Source of the DNA: Sphagnum compactum
Taxonomy: Eukaryota > Bryophyta > Sphagnopsida > Sphagnales
Direction: 5' to 3'
Assembly (NCBI GenBank): GCA_965153455.1
Contig: OZ234500.1
Coordinates: 15,871,579-15,935,578, forward strand
DNA length: 64,000 nt
Shown here: positions 1-9,542 of the stretch, in pieces
Numbering within the stretch: the stretch's first letter is position 1
How the letters are laid out: each line of letters begins with the position of its first letter
Made by a program: the position numbers and the translations under genes
The notes under the pieces: generated by a model
Told to the model about the DNA's origin: nothing
Database searches by the model: none
Seen by the model: the letters and a program-made list of their open reading frames with translations, nothing else

Positions 1-1585
1 CTTCGAGTTAGACTAGGACTTAGTTTCGATAGTGAAGTTTAGGGAGTTTAAGTAGAGAGTCTGAATCTATTTTGCACGGTTGAGACTTTGGGACTAACCA
101 AGTGTGCCATGGGGTGCATAGGTAGCTAGGAGCTAAAGGAGTTGATGCAAGAGAAGCTTAACGAGGTGCTTAGAGTGCAAGGCAACAAGTGGGAAAAAGC
201 GTGTTAACCCCCTCTTTGGCCAAGTGGAAGTTCTGGTGGTGGGGCGTGATGTCCTGGAATAGCATAGCAGTTGACAAAACTTGATTTGGGGGGGGGGGGC
301 GGGGTGGGGGTTATTTAGCATTCTCACATTATATTATACCCGGTGAATTATTTGGTTGCAATTTTGTGTCATTTGTGAAATTTATTTTTGGAAAAAACTT
401 TGAAGAATGTGTACTTTAAATCAAAGATTTGCTGCTTTCGAGAAATTAAAAAGAAAGAAAGAAGAAGAAACATCCGGTGCACTTGGGCAAACAATTTTGA
501 ACAAGATAAGTCATATATAGTGTGTAGATTACATTCACAATGAAATTCTAGACCTGACATGTAGTGAGCAGGGATTTGTTTTTAAGGTGAATCTTTAGCT
601 ATTTTGAGAATTTTTGGGGGAGAAGAAGTCAGGAAAAAAAAAAGTGTTCTTTCAGCAAAAAAGAGATTGCAACTTTTGCAAAAATCAAAAAACTTGTGAA
701 AAAACAAACAAACAAACAAACAATGGTACCCAGTACCAGAAACAGGAATAAAGGGTAGCAACCGATACCAAATCATCAAAGTGCCACCCACACTCAAACC
801 ACTCACCCACCCACCCAGCCACCCACCCATCATGGAATGAAGCTCCTCCAGTTGGCTGTCATGAGACATAAGTGAGATCCATGGGTGTGGGAAAGAGGAG
901 GAGTCAGGACTCAGGATCCTAACAAAATTCATGTACATGGCAGCATATAGTATAGTACACTCTGTGAAACTAACAGATACTACTAATAAATGGAGCACCA
1001 GAAACACATAAATTTATAAAACTTGTAGTAACAGATTTAGCATCTGAATCTGGCAATCTTCCATTCTCAGTTCTGAGCTTTCAAACACTACAATTTTGAA
1101 TGTTCTTCTAGGGTTAAGCCCAAAGCCCAATTTTTGAATGTTCTAGGGTATGCCCTAAGCAGCATGGGTAAACCCTAAACCCTACTCATTTTCTGGGCCA
1201 GAGTGAAACCAGCACCCAAAGGCACATTAGTTCTGACTCAGTTGTGGATGAACCTCAACTGAGTCTGAGGGTATTTACAAGTTTGTTCATGTAAGGGGTG
1301 GGTGTTTTTGGCATGACATGTAGATTTGAACTTCAGTCCTTGTTGTGTGTGCAAAAACAAAATAAACTCGGTGTACCAAAAATGCTCACTCCTATAAAAT
1401 ATCTCTTATATCAAAATGCCCATTGCAATATTTGAATTTTTATAAAGCACTTGGAGAAAGTTCCTAATGTATTTTGAGGGCACCTTGTGTGCCTGGATAT
1501 CCTCCTAGAAATGAAGAAGGATATTACTATGCCTCACTATGGACATATGTTTAGGTTCATGATTTACCTTCACCTTGTACTTCAC
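1..1585. other. Intergenic, no gene recognised
   Basis: No coding region could be supported. The stretch holds a G-rich tract at about 287-311 and a CCCACC-type simple repeat at about 790-832. The short open frames are low-complexity and show no domain. Confidence 0.6.
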
Positions 1586-1589
1586 TATG

Positions 1590-1715
1590 GGGTAAGGCCA
1601 TGGGCGTGTGAACATTCCCAAAATAAGGGGTGGGACATGCATGGTTAACACCTCATCCTAGGCCCCTTATTTTGAGAATGCACCCCTCCCCATGTGGGCT
1701 TTAACTTACCTTACA
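1590..1715. repeat. Fold-back repeat, 'AAAATAAGGGG' family
   Basis: The left arm (about 1590-1633) reads GGTAAGGCC...CATTCCCAAAATAAGGGG. The right arm (about 1657-1712) reads the same in inverted orientation, ending GGGCTTTAACTTACC. The spacer is about 25 bp. Related sequence occurs near 15570, at 16409-16460 and at 49610-49720, so this is a dispersed family. It looks like a short non-autonomous inverted-repeat element, but I see no clear target-site duplication. Confidence 0.55.
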
Positions 1716-1734
1716 TGAAATTACAAGCTAGCAT

Positions 1735-1752
1735 CTCCCCCCCCCCCCCCCA
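1735..1752. repeat. Poly-C tract
   Basis: An uninterrupted C run of about 15 bases, prone to sequencing error. Confidence 0.9.
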
Positions 1753-1805
1753 CAAGTCTCTTGAGGGCCCATCACTTCCATACTTTAGCCTATGGTCAAC
1801 TTCGC

Positions 1806-2105
1806 CATTGAAGAAACAAATATTTCTTTTTTTCCAAAATATCAGTTCATTTAAAAAGATTTGAACTCGTTATTTTTTTTGCAATGATGAAACAAATTTT
1901 CTTTTTCAAAATATCAATTCATTTTAAAACATTTTGAAATAGTTATTTTATGCATTGATGAAACAAATATATATATTTCAAAATATGAATTAATTTAAAA
2001 AAAATTGAAATACTTAGTTTTTGCATTGATGAAACAAATATATATATATTTCAAAAGTATCAATCATTTAAATTTTTTTTTGAAATTGTTATTTTTTGCA
2101 TGATT
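1806..2105. repeat. Tandem repeat, four copies of about 71-76 bp
   Basis: The phrase CATTGATGAAACAAAT (or a close variant) starts at 1806, 1882, 1953 and 2024. Each copy is followed by TTTCAAAATATCAATTCATT and a T-rich block. The period is 76, 71 and 71 bp. The repeat is AT-rich and non-coding. Confidence 0.75.
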
Positions 2106-3146
2106 TACAATGATGTTGTCTTATGAGTAGGGAAATTATTCAGATCATGGCCTGGGATAATTATGACTGTTTTCAACACCTCAGCAACAGTGGTTTTTCT
2201 TTTGTGTGAAATTTCGCCAAAATGTGAAAATTTTAAAAAAAAAGAAAAGAAGGAATATTCCCCCTTTTATTAAAAAAAAAATCATCAAATTTTGAGAATT
2301 TTTTTTCCACAACATTTGTACTAGTCCCTGCAACTGGAACATTTCAGGTTTTAATGAGTTGTTTTATGGTTTAGACCACTTGTAAAACCTGTTGCCATTT
2401 AATGCTAAATCCCTCTTTGGATGCTAGCCTATATATGGGGCAATGTCTGAAATTTGAAAAGAAAAAAAAATCATTTCAATATTTAAAGCATTATCTAATG
2501 ATGAAATACGCTACGGTAAGGTCATGTTGGGACCTAATTGCTGGTGGCGGGGTTATTTGAATAATACTCCAGTAAAATCTGCAAAATAATTTTGGAAATA
2601 GATCTCTGGGCATTTTCACCATGGAATTGTGCCTGTTCTACCCCCGATAATGTTGATTTATTTACACACCTGTGCATTAGGCACGGGGTTCAGACTAGTA
2701 TACATGTAATGCACAATGTCATGGCCCATGGGGTGGAATCATGAGAGACTAGTGTTATGAACCGAAGTTCTTAGTTTTGGAAAGAACTTGCAGTTCTTGA
2801 CTTGGGGGTGCTTCAGTAAATAAAATAAAATAAAATAATTAAATTAAAAAAAGAAAAGAAAAGAAAACCTGCAGTTGAGACTCTGGGTTGTTGTGAGGTA
2901 ATGTACCAAACAAATGTACATACAATACCTAGAATGAAGCCAATTTCTCTTAGCTCATCCTTGAATATGATTGCTTTCCCAGTTCAGTTTACAGTGAGTG
3001 TCATCATAACCTTGGCATGGCAATAAATTGTTAACAACTATAAGAAAGACTCCACTCAAATTTAAAGGATTACAAAATGCTTTTGCAAACATTTTTGAAA
3101 ATTTCAGTCAATTTCAGTTTTGGTAGGTTTAGGGTTGTTGCCACAC
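2106..3146. other. Intergenic, no gene recognised
   Basis: AT-rich sequence with A and T homopolymers and a short TAAAA repeat near 2820. No coding, RNA or transposon signature was found. Confidence 0.5.
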
Positions 3147-3149
3147 TAA

Positions 3150-3535
3150 GAGCATCTCCTACGGGTGCTCACTATGTGACCCTGCAAAAATATTTTTCAC
3201 ATCCAAGTTTCGTTATTTACCTTTTTTTGCAACACCACCCATAAGTCTGACACAGGGACAGCAAAAATAGGTGAGGGACTACTAATAGCAAACCACCTAA
3301 ACCAATTATTATGATGGGCCAATCAGAATCACTGAGCGACAGTCAGATCATATTTATTACACTCTTTTCTAAAAGTTCACACACTTAGTTGCTGCGCCCT
3401 TTACCAGCCAGAGCAACTGGTGGAATTGTGCTTTGACAAAAACCATTTTTGCTGAGCCGAACCGGCATGGTTTGACTTTTTTTCATCCAATATTTAGTAC
3501 TCAGGATGACATCCTGAGCATCACTGGAGATGCTC
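3150..3535. mobile_element. MITE, PIF/Harbinger (Tourist)-like, 386 bp
   Basis: The element starts GAGCATCTCCTACGGGTGCT and ends with the inverted form ...AGCATCACTGGAGATGCTC, giving imperfect terminal inverted repeats of roughly 35 bp. It is flanked on both sides by TAA (3147-3149 and 3536-3538). A 3-bp TAA duplication with a GAGCATCTCC terminus fits the PIF/Harbinger superfamily. It has no coding capacity. A degenerate relative lies at 7933-8290 in the opposite internal orientation. The superfamily is inferred from the duplication and termini only. Confidence 0.72.
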
Positions 3536-3593
3536 TAATCACCAGACCCTCGATTCAGAGTAAACTTTTTCTAAGAAAAAACATTTTTATATA

Positions 3594-3884
3594 GGAAAAT
3601 TTTAAATTCACACCTTTTTTGGTTAAATTCACAACCCTTCGCGCGTCCGATTTTATGCAGATTAAACTTTAAGAGTATGTTCCTTTATCAGTTCAATTAC
3701 TTCTGCGGGCAAGTTCTCGAGTTGTGCCCTGATTGACCACAGATCCCACACTTGCGTCCTTCCAAGTATTCAAAGTGAGACTTGGGGGGTGAGGCAGACA
3801 CACTCAAATTTAATTTGCATATAATCGGACCCGCGAAGAAAGGGTGCGAATTTAACCAAAAAAGGTGTGAATTTAAAATTTTCC
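3594..3884. mobile_element. MITE, Mutator-like, long TIR, 291 bp
   Basis: The ends are GGAAAATTTTAAATTCACAC and its inverted copy. The inverted repeats continue for about 80 bp, including the shared segments TTTTTTGGTTAAATTC and GTCCGATT. The 8-bp sequence TTTATATA flanks both sides exactly (3586-3593 and 3885-3892), and a 9-bp reading has one mismatch. Long TIRs beginning GGAAAATT with an 8-9 bp duplication are typical of Mutator-like elements. There is no transposase, so it is non-autonomous. The left duplication begins 50 bp beyond the right end of the preceding MITE. Confidence 0.75.
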
Positions 3885-4098
3885 TTTATATAATGTATAT
3901 ACATTCCTCAAGAAACTTAATATTTTTACTTTGCCATTTGCATGCAAATTTCTCTACCATGTCATAAAGCCCTACAAGAACTTTTGTAGTGTATTTGGAG
4001 GTAACCTTATAGACTGGATTTTTTTGTGTGTGAAAGGTGGGCATTTAGTTTTTTGAAACAAGCACCCTCTTTTTTTCTTTTCTTTTTTCATTTCTCCC

Positions 4099-4126
4099 CT
4101 TGTGATACCCGAGGGGGTATCACAAG
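4099..4126. repeat. Perfect 12-bp hairpin
   Basis: CTTGTGATACCC is followed by a four-base loop and GGGTATCACAAG. T- and A-rich flanks give it a terminator-like look, but no gene ends here. Confidence 0.7.
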
Positions 4127-4630
4127 AAAAAAGTGGCCGGGGGGGGGGTGAAAAAAAAATCTTCTAAGGTTTTACATGTGGTAACACCCACGGACGAGGG
4201 TGCTCCCATCCCAAAGTAAGTGCATCATCACAACTGGAACTGGGTTCGGAATTTTGATCGTCAGCCCAATCAACTGGTTTGTTGTTTTTGCCCCTTACCG
4301 ACAAACTTGCAACCTTGGGCCCCAACAAAACTTCCAACTCATAGAGGCACACACAATTAAAAAAAAAAAAAAAACATTCTTGGTAGGATAATTTTTTTTT
4401 GTTAAGGATGCCCGGAGTTGTGACATGATACTTTAGGGTAGCTACTAAGCATCTGCCCGTAAAGCAAATTGACATCTTTACAAAAAAATTTCCAATGCCG
4501 AACATTTTGTGTAGGGTATGGCCCGAGGGTCTTATACAATGTTAAAAAACCAATGCCCACAGACATTTTCCGAAACGGCCATGCATGACAGACACTGAAA
4601 TATGCTGAATAAGCGCATGTCCACATACAC

Positions 4631-4795
4631 TCTGTTTCTGGGCAGATGTTATTACGGTCATGAACAACATTCTGTTTCTGGGCAGATGCTACTACTACCT
4701 TCATGAACAAAATTTCTGTTTCTGGGCAGATGTTATTACGGTTGTGAAAAAAATTCTGTTTCCGGGCAGATGTTATTACAGTTCATGAACAAACT
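4631..4795. repeat. Tandem repeat, four copies of about 40-44 bp
   Basis: TCTGTTTCTGGGCAGATG (or with one change) starts at 4631, 4671, 4715 and 4755. Each copy is followed by an ATTACGGT...GAACAA block. The copies differ from each other by a few bases. Open frames across it are repeat artefacts. Confidence 0.85.
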
Positions 4796-4799
4796 TTGT

Positions 4800-7200
4800 T
4801 GGTAGCCAAAAGCTGGTGTACTTTTTGCATTTCCTGCCAAAATTTGAAATTGGCCACTCATTTCAGTTTCAGAATTACATTATTATTGTTGTCTCTTTTT
4901 CAGGCACTCTGGAAAAAAAGCATCCTGCAACAATGGAAGGATATTAAGGGGTCTAGTATCTCCTACCTGTACAACTACTATAATTACTCTTGAACCTTGT
5001 GCATTAAATGCTGAGTTTCAGCATTTCATACTGAGATTTAGTAAAATTTCCTTACTTTGCGGATACCATTGAAAGAGGGGGGGATAGGGGGTGAAAGAGA
5101 GGATGACTCTACAGATAACTTTTTTTGTGTTCAGAAAAAAATTTCCAATCTCCATGCTTCCAATATGATTGTTCTCATGGCTTTGAGTATTGCCCATTGA
5201 ATTGGGAAAATTTAAGATCAATTCCCAAGCCATGAGACTCTAGGGTTTTGTTTTTCAATTTTGTGATGTAGCCACACTGGTGATCGTCCACAAGAGCAAT
5301 TAGCCAATTTGGCTACAGGTTGAAAATTTAATACAATCAAGAATCCTGCTATAATGTGTCAATAATGAAGTATCTGAATTATTGGTGCAAAAGGTCCTTT
5401 AAAAAAGATGATGTGCAACAAATATTTGATGACTTGCTAGAACCTATTGTCTAAAATATGCTGATTTCAGAAAATTTTAACTCTAGATCTGGCGACTTTG
5501 GCGCTTTGTTTTCTCATTAGAACCCTTTTTATGGGTCACATTGGATTTTAAAAAATTGCAAAAAAAAACATTGAGCGCACTTGGTTCTTATTGGAAAAAT
5601 GGCTGTCAAATAATCTACAATCCCAGGTGTAAATGGCGAAAAAATTTGTCCTCCACACCAAAAGCTTCTTCCAAAGTGAGCCAAACATTGCAATGAAAGA
5701 GCAAGGATTTCTATTTTTCTTTCAAGTCAAAATAGACACCTACCCTTGAGTCCTCATTACGAATCTTTTTAAATTGGCAAAATTTCACAAAAAAAGGAAA
5801 TTAAAATTTGAAAAATTGGAAAATGAAGTGATTTTGGAGGTTTCAATTACCAAAAGTGAGGGAAAAAAATCACCAAACTTCTACATTTGGTTTTGAGTGT
5901 GTAGCCAAAAATATAAAAAGGATGATTAAAGTTTTACACTTCATATCTAGTTTGTAGCCAGATGTGGCTAAATCTTCCTAAGGATGATGGCCACTTTTTC
6001 TACATCTTCCAAGTTCCTATGAATGATCAATAGCCACTTTGGCTACAAACAAAAATTCTCTTAAAAAAAAACGCTGCTCATTATCAAATTACAAAAACTA
6101 TTGAGTTCAAAAAAATACTTCGAGTTGGACAACTCAATTCCCCAATTTTAGCTCAATTTATATATTCCCCACCCACCCACCCAAAAAGCAGACCTAAATC
6201 AAGACTCCTAAAAAAATATATATTAAAAAAAAAAACCAAAAATGCCAATCCAAAGTAGGGTGGGTAAGTTAAATGAATTTTTAAAAACCCATATAAATTC
6301 CATAATACATTTATTTGATTCGGGGTGTTGACTTGGGGTAACCTGCATTCATTCACAACAAATTCCCTCCCTAAAAAATTGTGCTCTTATTTATTTCAAA
6401 CTCTTATGCTCAGATGCGTCTGGAAATAAATTCCCCTACTAAATGAAGAAAAAGAAGAGTCTATGTGAATTCTAGAGTTTAGTGAACTCTTATTAGGGTT
6501 TAGGGTTTAGGGTAAACCCTACTTACCAACTGGGGAGCATTTTAATTTTTTTATAATAATACTCTTAATTATGAAGAACTCTTTCCTATTAAAATCAAGC
6601 TTAAGGTCTGAATTTATATCACAAATTACAATGCACTTTAAAAAAAAAGAAATTTTCTCCTCCTTTTATTATTATTATTATCTGACATGGAACCTATCTC
6701 TGGAGTCGTAACAAGGTCTTTTCCAATTTGTTGATGACAAAAATCTTGTCGATTCGGCTGCTTTGGGATTCCATAATGAGCGCCTCTATTGAGTCACGAG
6801 GGATCATATCCTTCTGGAATCTGTCGTCCGGAAAGAAATTTAAGAACTTGCGAGTTAAAACAAGTTAATGTGCTTCTTCTGAGAGGAATTTTAAGAAGCT
6901 GCGGAAGAAGGCTTATTCTTCCCCAAGGCTCTCTCACTAGGTTCTTTTGCATAAATGCCTTCCCTTACCATATATGCCATATCCTCCCATCACAAGAGAA
7001 GATGTAACCTTCATACCTAACCGTAGGTTAGGATCGTATGTAATTTGGTATCAAGATGAATGACCTAAGGTTAAAATAACTAGGGAATTGTAGAATCATA
7101 TTGAATAAGGCTTTATTTCCTTGAGGTATCATATTTTTTGGTGGTGGAGTTTTTATTTAAATTTTATTATCAAGTATTTATACAAGTGATTGTTTCTTCT
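4800..7200. other. Intergenic with dispersed repeat pieces
   Basis: No gene was found. The region holds two pieces of a dispersed family built around the palindrome TAGCCAAATTTGGCTA (about 5260-5330 and 5780-6090, the latter matched at 28970-29260). It also holds a 75-bp segment (about 5018-5090) that recurs inverted at about 17985-18065. Between 6690 and 7050 the base composition is higher in GC, but no frame could be tied to a family. Confidence 0.5.
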
Positions 7201-7204
7201 AACA

Positions 7205-7417
7205 AAGTATGGATTTTTGAAAGATGATATTTTGGCTTGTGTTGAACTTGGGATTAGTTACAGAGTTATAATATCTTGAAGGATTTTGGTTTCTTTTAGA
7301 GGATTTTTTGAAAGATTTTATTTCTACATAGTGAAATATTTGAATTTCCATAATTCTTTTTCTTTTGCCTTAAGATACTTTTTTAATGTAAATGGCAAGG
7401 CCACAGCGTGACACACT
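7205..7417 (-). repeat. LTR-like repeat, copy A (partial)
   Basis: This matches the inner and terminal parts of the LTR-like repeats at 23577-23915 and 26176-26500, including the phrases TTTGAAAGATGATATT and TGCCTTAAGATACTTTT. It ends in TGACACA at 7417. The other terminus is missing or diverged. Orientation is given relative to the copy at 23577-23915. Confidence 0.5.
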
Positions 7418-7932
7418 TTACCCCTCATTTTGTTTTTATTTTATTTTAATAAATTTGTGATATCGAAAATTTGGCCAGCAAAATTAGTCAAATTTAGACT
7501 AGAAAAAAAAAATTAACTTCCCAAAAATTTCAGTTGAGAGAAAACAAACAACAAAATGTTTTGTCGAACAAAAATTCAATGCATAGGACCGTTCACAGCA
7601 GACAAATTGATGACTGGGAAAGGAGCCTGGAGGAACCAACAATTAACAACAACAACAACAACAGAGAGCAAGAAGACAGGAACTTTAAATACCTATTTAT
7701 GAAATTATTATCAAGACACAGACAAGGTCTGTGAAAGCACATTTCCGAAATGGGCCGTTTGGGTTCCAGTCATTAATAACAAAGTGCACAAGGAGTGTCC
7801 TAGAGAACCTCGTCTGAAAATAAGCTATTTTTACACATTGAACTATTAGTTCACTTTAAAAATAAAAAAAGCTAAGAAAAATAAATCACAAACCTATTCA
7901 ACACCCCTCTACATAAGAGAGAGTAAAGTAAA

Positions 7933-8290
7933 GAGCAACTCCAGGGATGCACTCTCACTCACTGTGGACCAAAATTTGGATGAAGAAAAGTCAAAACATA
8001 CATGACAAAGGGATTTTGGCTCAGCAAAATGGTTTTGGCCCAGCATTTTTGCACAGTAAGTACCTGTGCTGGTGGAGGCTGACAAAAGGCAGAGGAAAGC
8101 CTACCACCTGCTGGGTGATTGGTCCAGGTGGGTTGCTATTAGGTACCTACTACCCTAGTGGTCTTCCAGTTTGTGCAGTCCCAATTTGAGTTTGTTATTG
8201 GTGAGGTTGGAAAAAAGTAAAATAACTGATCGTGCATGTGAGCAATAATGTTTGCAGGGCCACACATACTGAGCATGGGTGGAGCTGCTC
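7933..8290. mobile_element. Degenerate MITE related to the element at 3150
   Basis: The ends are GAGCAACTCCAGGGATGC and the inverted form of GAGCAGCTCCACCCATGC. Inside lies GGCTCAGCAAAATGG, the reverse complement of a segment in the 3150-3535 element, so the two share ancestry in opposite internal orientation. I could not find a clean target duplication. Confidence 0.5.
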
Positions 8291-8376
8291 TCATAATAAT
8301 AATAATAATAATAATAATCATAATAATAATACTAGTAAGTATAATAACCCTTGTTGTCTGTATACAGACAGGGTTA
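8291..8376. repeat. ATA microsatellite and adjacent palindrome
   Basis: An (ATA)n run of about 45 bp is followed at about 8346-8376 by an imperfect palindrome centred on TGTCTGTATACAGACA. Length variation here is likely. Confidence 0.75.
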
Positions 8377-8469
8377 ATAAAATTGAAAAAAAAAACCTTA
8401 CAAACAAAAGAAAAATATTTCCCTCCCTTTTGCTCCAAATTCATCCAAGTTTGTTTTCTGTCACTGTAC

Positions 8470-9542
8470 CCATAAATACAAGTTTTGCGCCTTCAAATGT
8501 TTTGCTTCTGTTGTGCCTTCTCGATCGCTTCTGTTCTCTCTCTCTCTCGCTCCCCCTTGCTTGCTTGCTCGCTCGGTCCCTCGCTCGCTCGCTCGCTGAC
8601 TTGCTACTTCCTTCTTCAAACATATTTTTCAAATCAGATTTTTTTTTTCCCCTTCTAAGTTTGCCATTTTTGTTTCTCACATTTTTAGTGCGAGATTATT
8701 CTCATGCAAATCCAACAACCAATATTCAATTTTTTTGCATTTTGCATTTTGGTTTCTCACATTATTGTAGTGCGAAATCTGCAAATCTTTCCGCCTGTTT
8801 TGAATTCAGCGCAGCTTTCAGCAACGGGGATTTGGTTGTTAAGGTCTCTAGATAGAGAGAGCCGTATGCGGTTTGGTTTTCAGTAGACTAGACTGGTTTC
8901 GTTGTCTTAAAGAAATTTGTTGTGATTTGGTTTTACCTCGACGGTCTCGTTTTGTTTCTGTGACTATCTGTTTCGCAACAAGCCATGTGTTACGGATGCG
9001 GATTTTGTTTCTTAGTTTTGGAAATTCTGTGTTTGTGAGAGAGAAGTCTTGTTTCTGTCTGTCTGTCTGTTTTTTTGGTTTTTCTTCTTCTCTTTCTTTT
9101 GTTGGCGTTTTAGTGTTGCGTTCTTGAAGAGGCAGAGAAACAACATTGATGCGTGGATCATCGTCATCACCATTATCATCGTCATCTCCTCCAGAAACGA
9201 TTCCACAACTGCAGCTCCGGTATCCGATTTCTATCTCTGTTTTCCCATGCTATTGGTACTCGTATTGATGTCGATTTTACAGATAATATCCTTAGTACTT
9301 GGAATCGTCAATTTGCGCTTGAATGTTCTTCTTTCTCTGCGTTTTTTTTCCCCCGGAAACTTTCGTGTATGCATTGTCGATGAAACGGTATTGCATCTGC
9401 AGTATTTGCGCCGTGAAGATTGGTCTCGAGTTCCTCCTCCTCGCAGTCGGGGATAGATCGTTTGCGCAATTGTAATTGTGAAGCTCTTTGTTTACGGCCT
9501 GCATGCACATGTACAGAAACGGATAGCCTCAGGAGTGACGAG
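8470..9542 (+). promoter_or_regulatory. Probable promoter and 5' leader of the HNH-MYB gene
   Basis: Pyrimidine-rich tracts (CT and CTCG repeats at about 8530-8600, TCTG repeats at about 9055-9075) precede the first long coding exon. They are typical of plant 5' leaders. The segment has many short open frames but no conserved protein. The transcription start and any leader introns cannot be fixed from sequence alone. Confidence 0.4.

Noticed and set aside
6700-6720. AGTCGTAACAAGGT, as at the 3' end of small-subunit rRNA
   Set aside because: Only about 14 bases match. The flanking rRNA sequence is absent, so this is no rRNA gene; chance or a tiny fragment.
7040-7056. TTTGGTATCAAGA, resembling an initiator-Met primer-binding site
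   Set aside because: No LTR ends immediately before it and no retrotransposon coding follows, so a 5' LTR boundary cannot be claimed.
8232-8855. 207-codon open frame on the plus strand
   Set aside because: It runs through the ATA microsatellite and CT-rich leader (poly-Asn, Leu and Ser). The composition is repeat-driven and no domain is visible.
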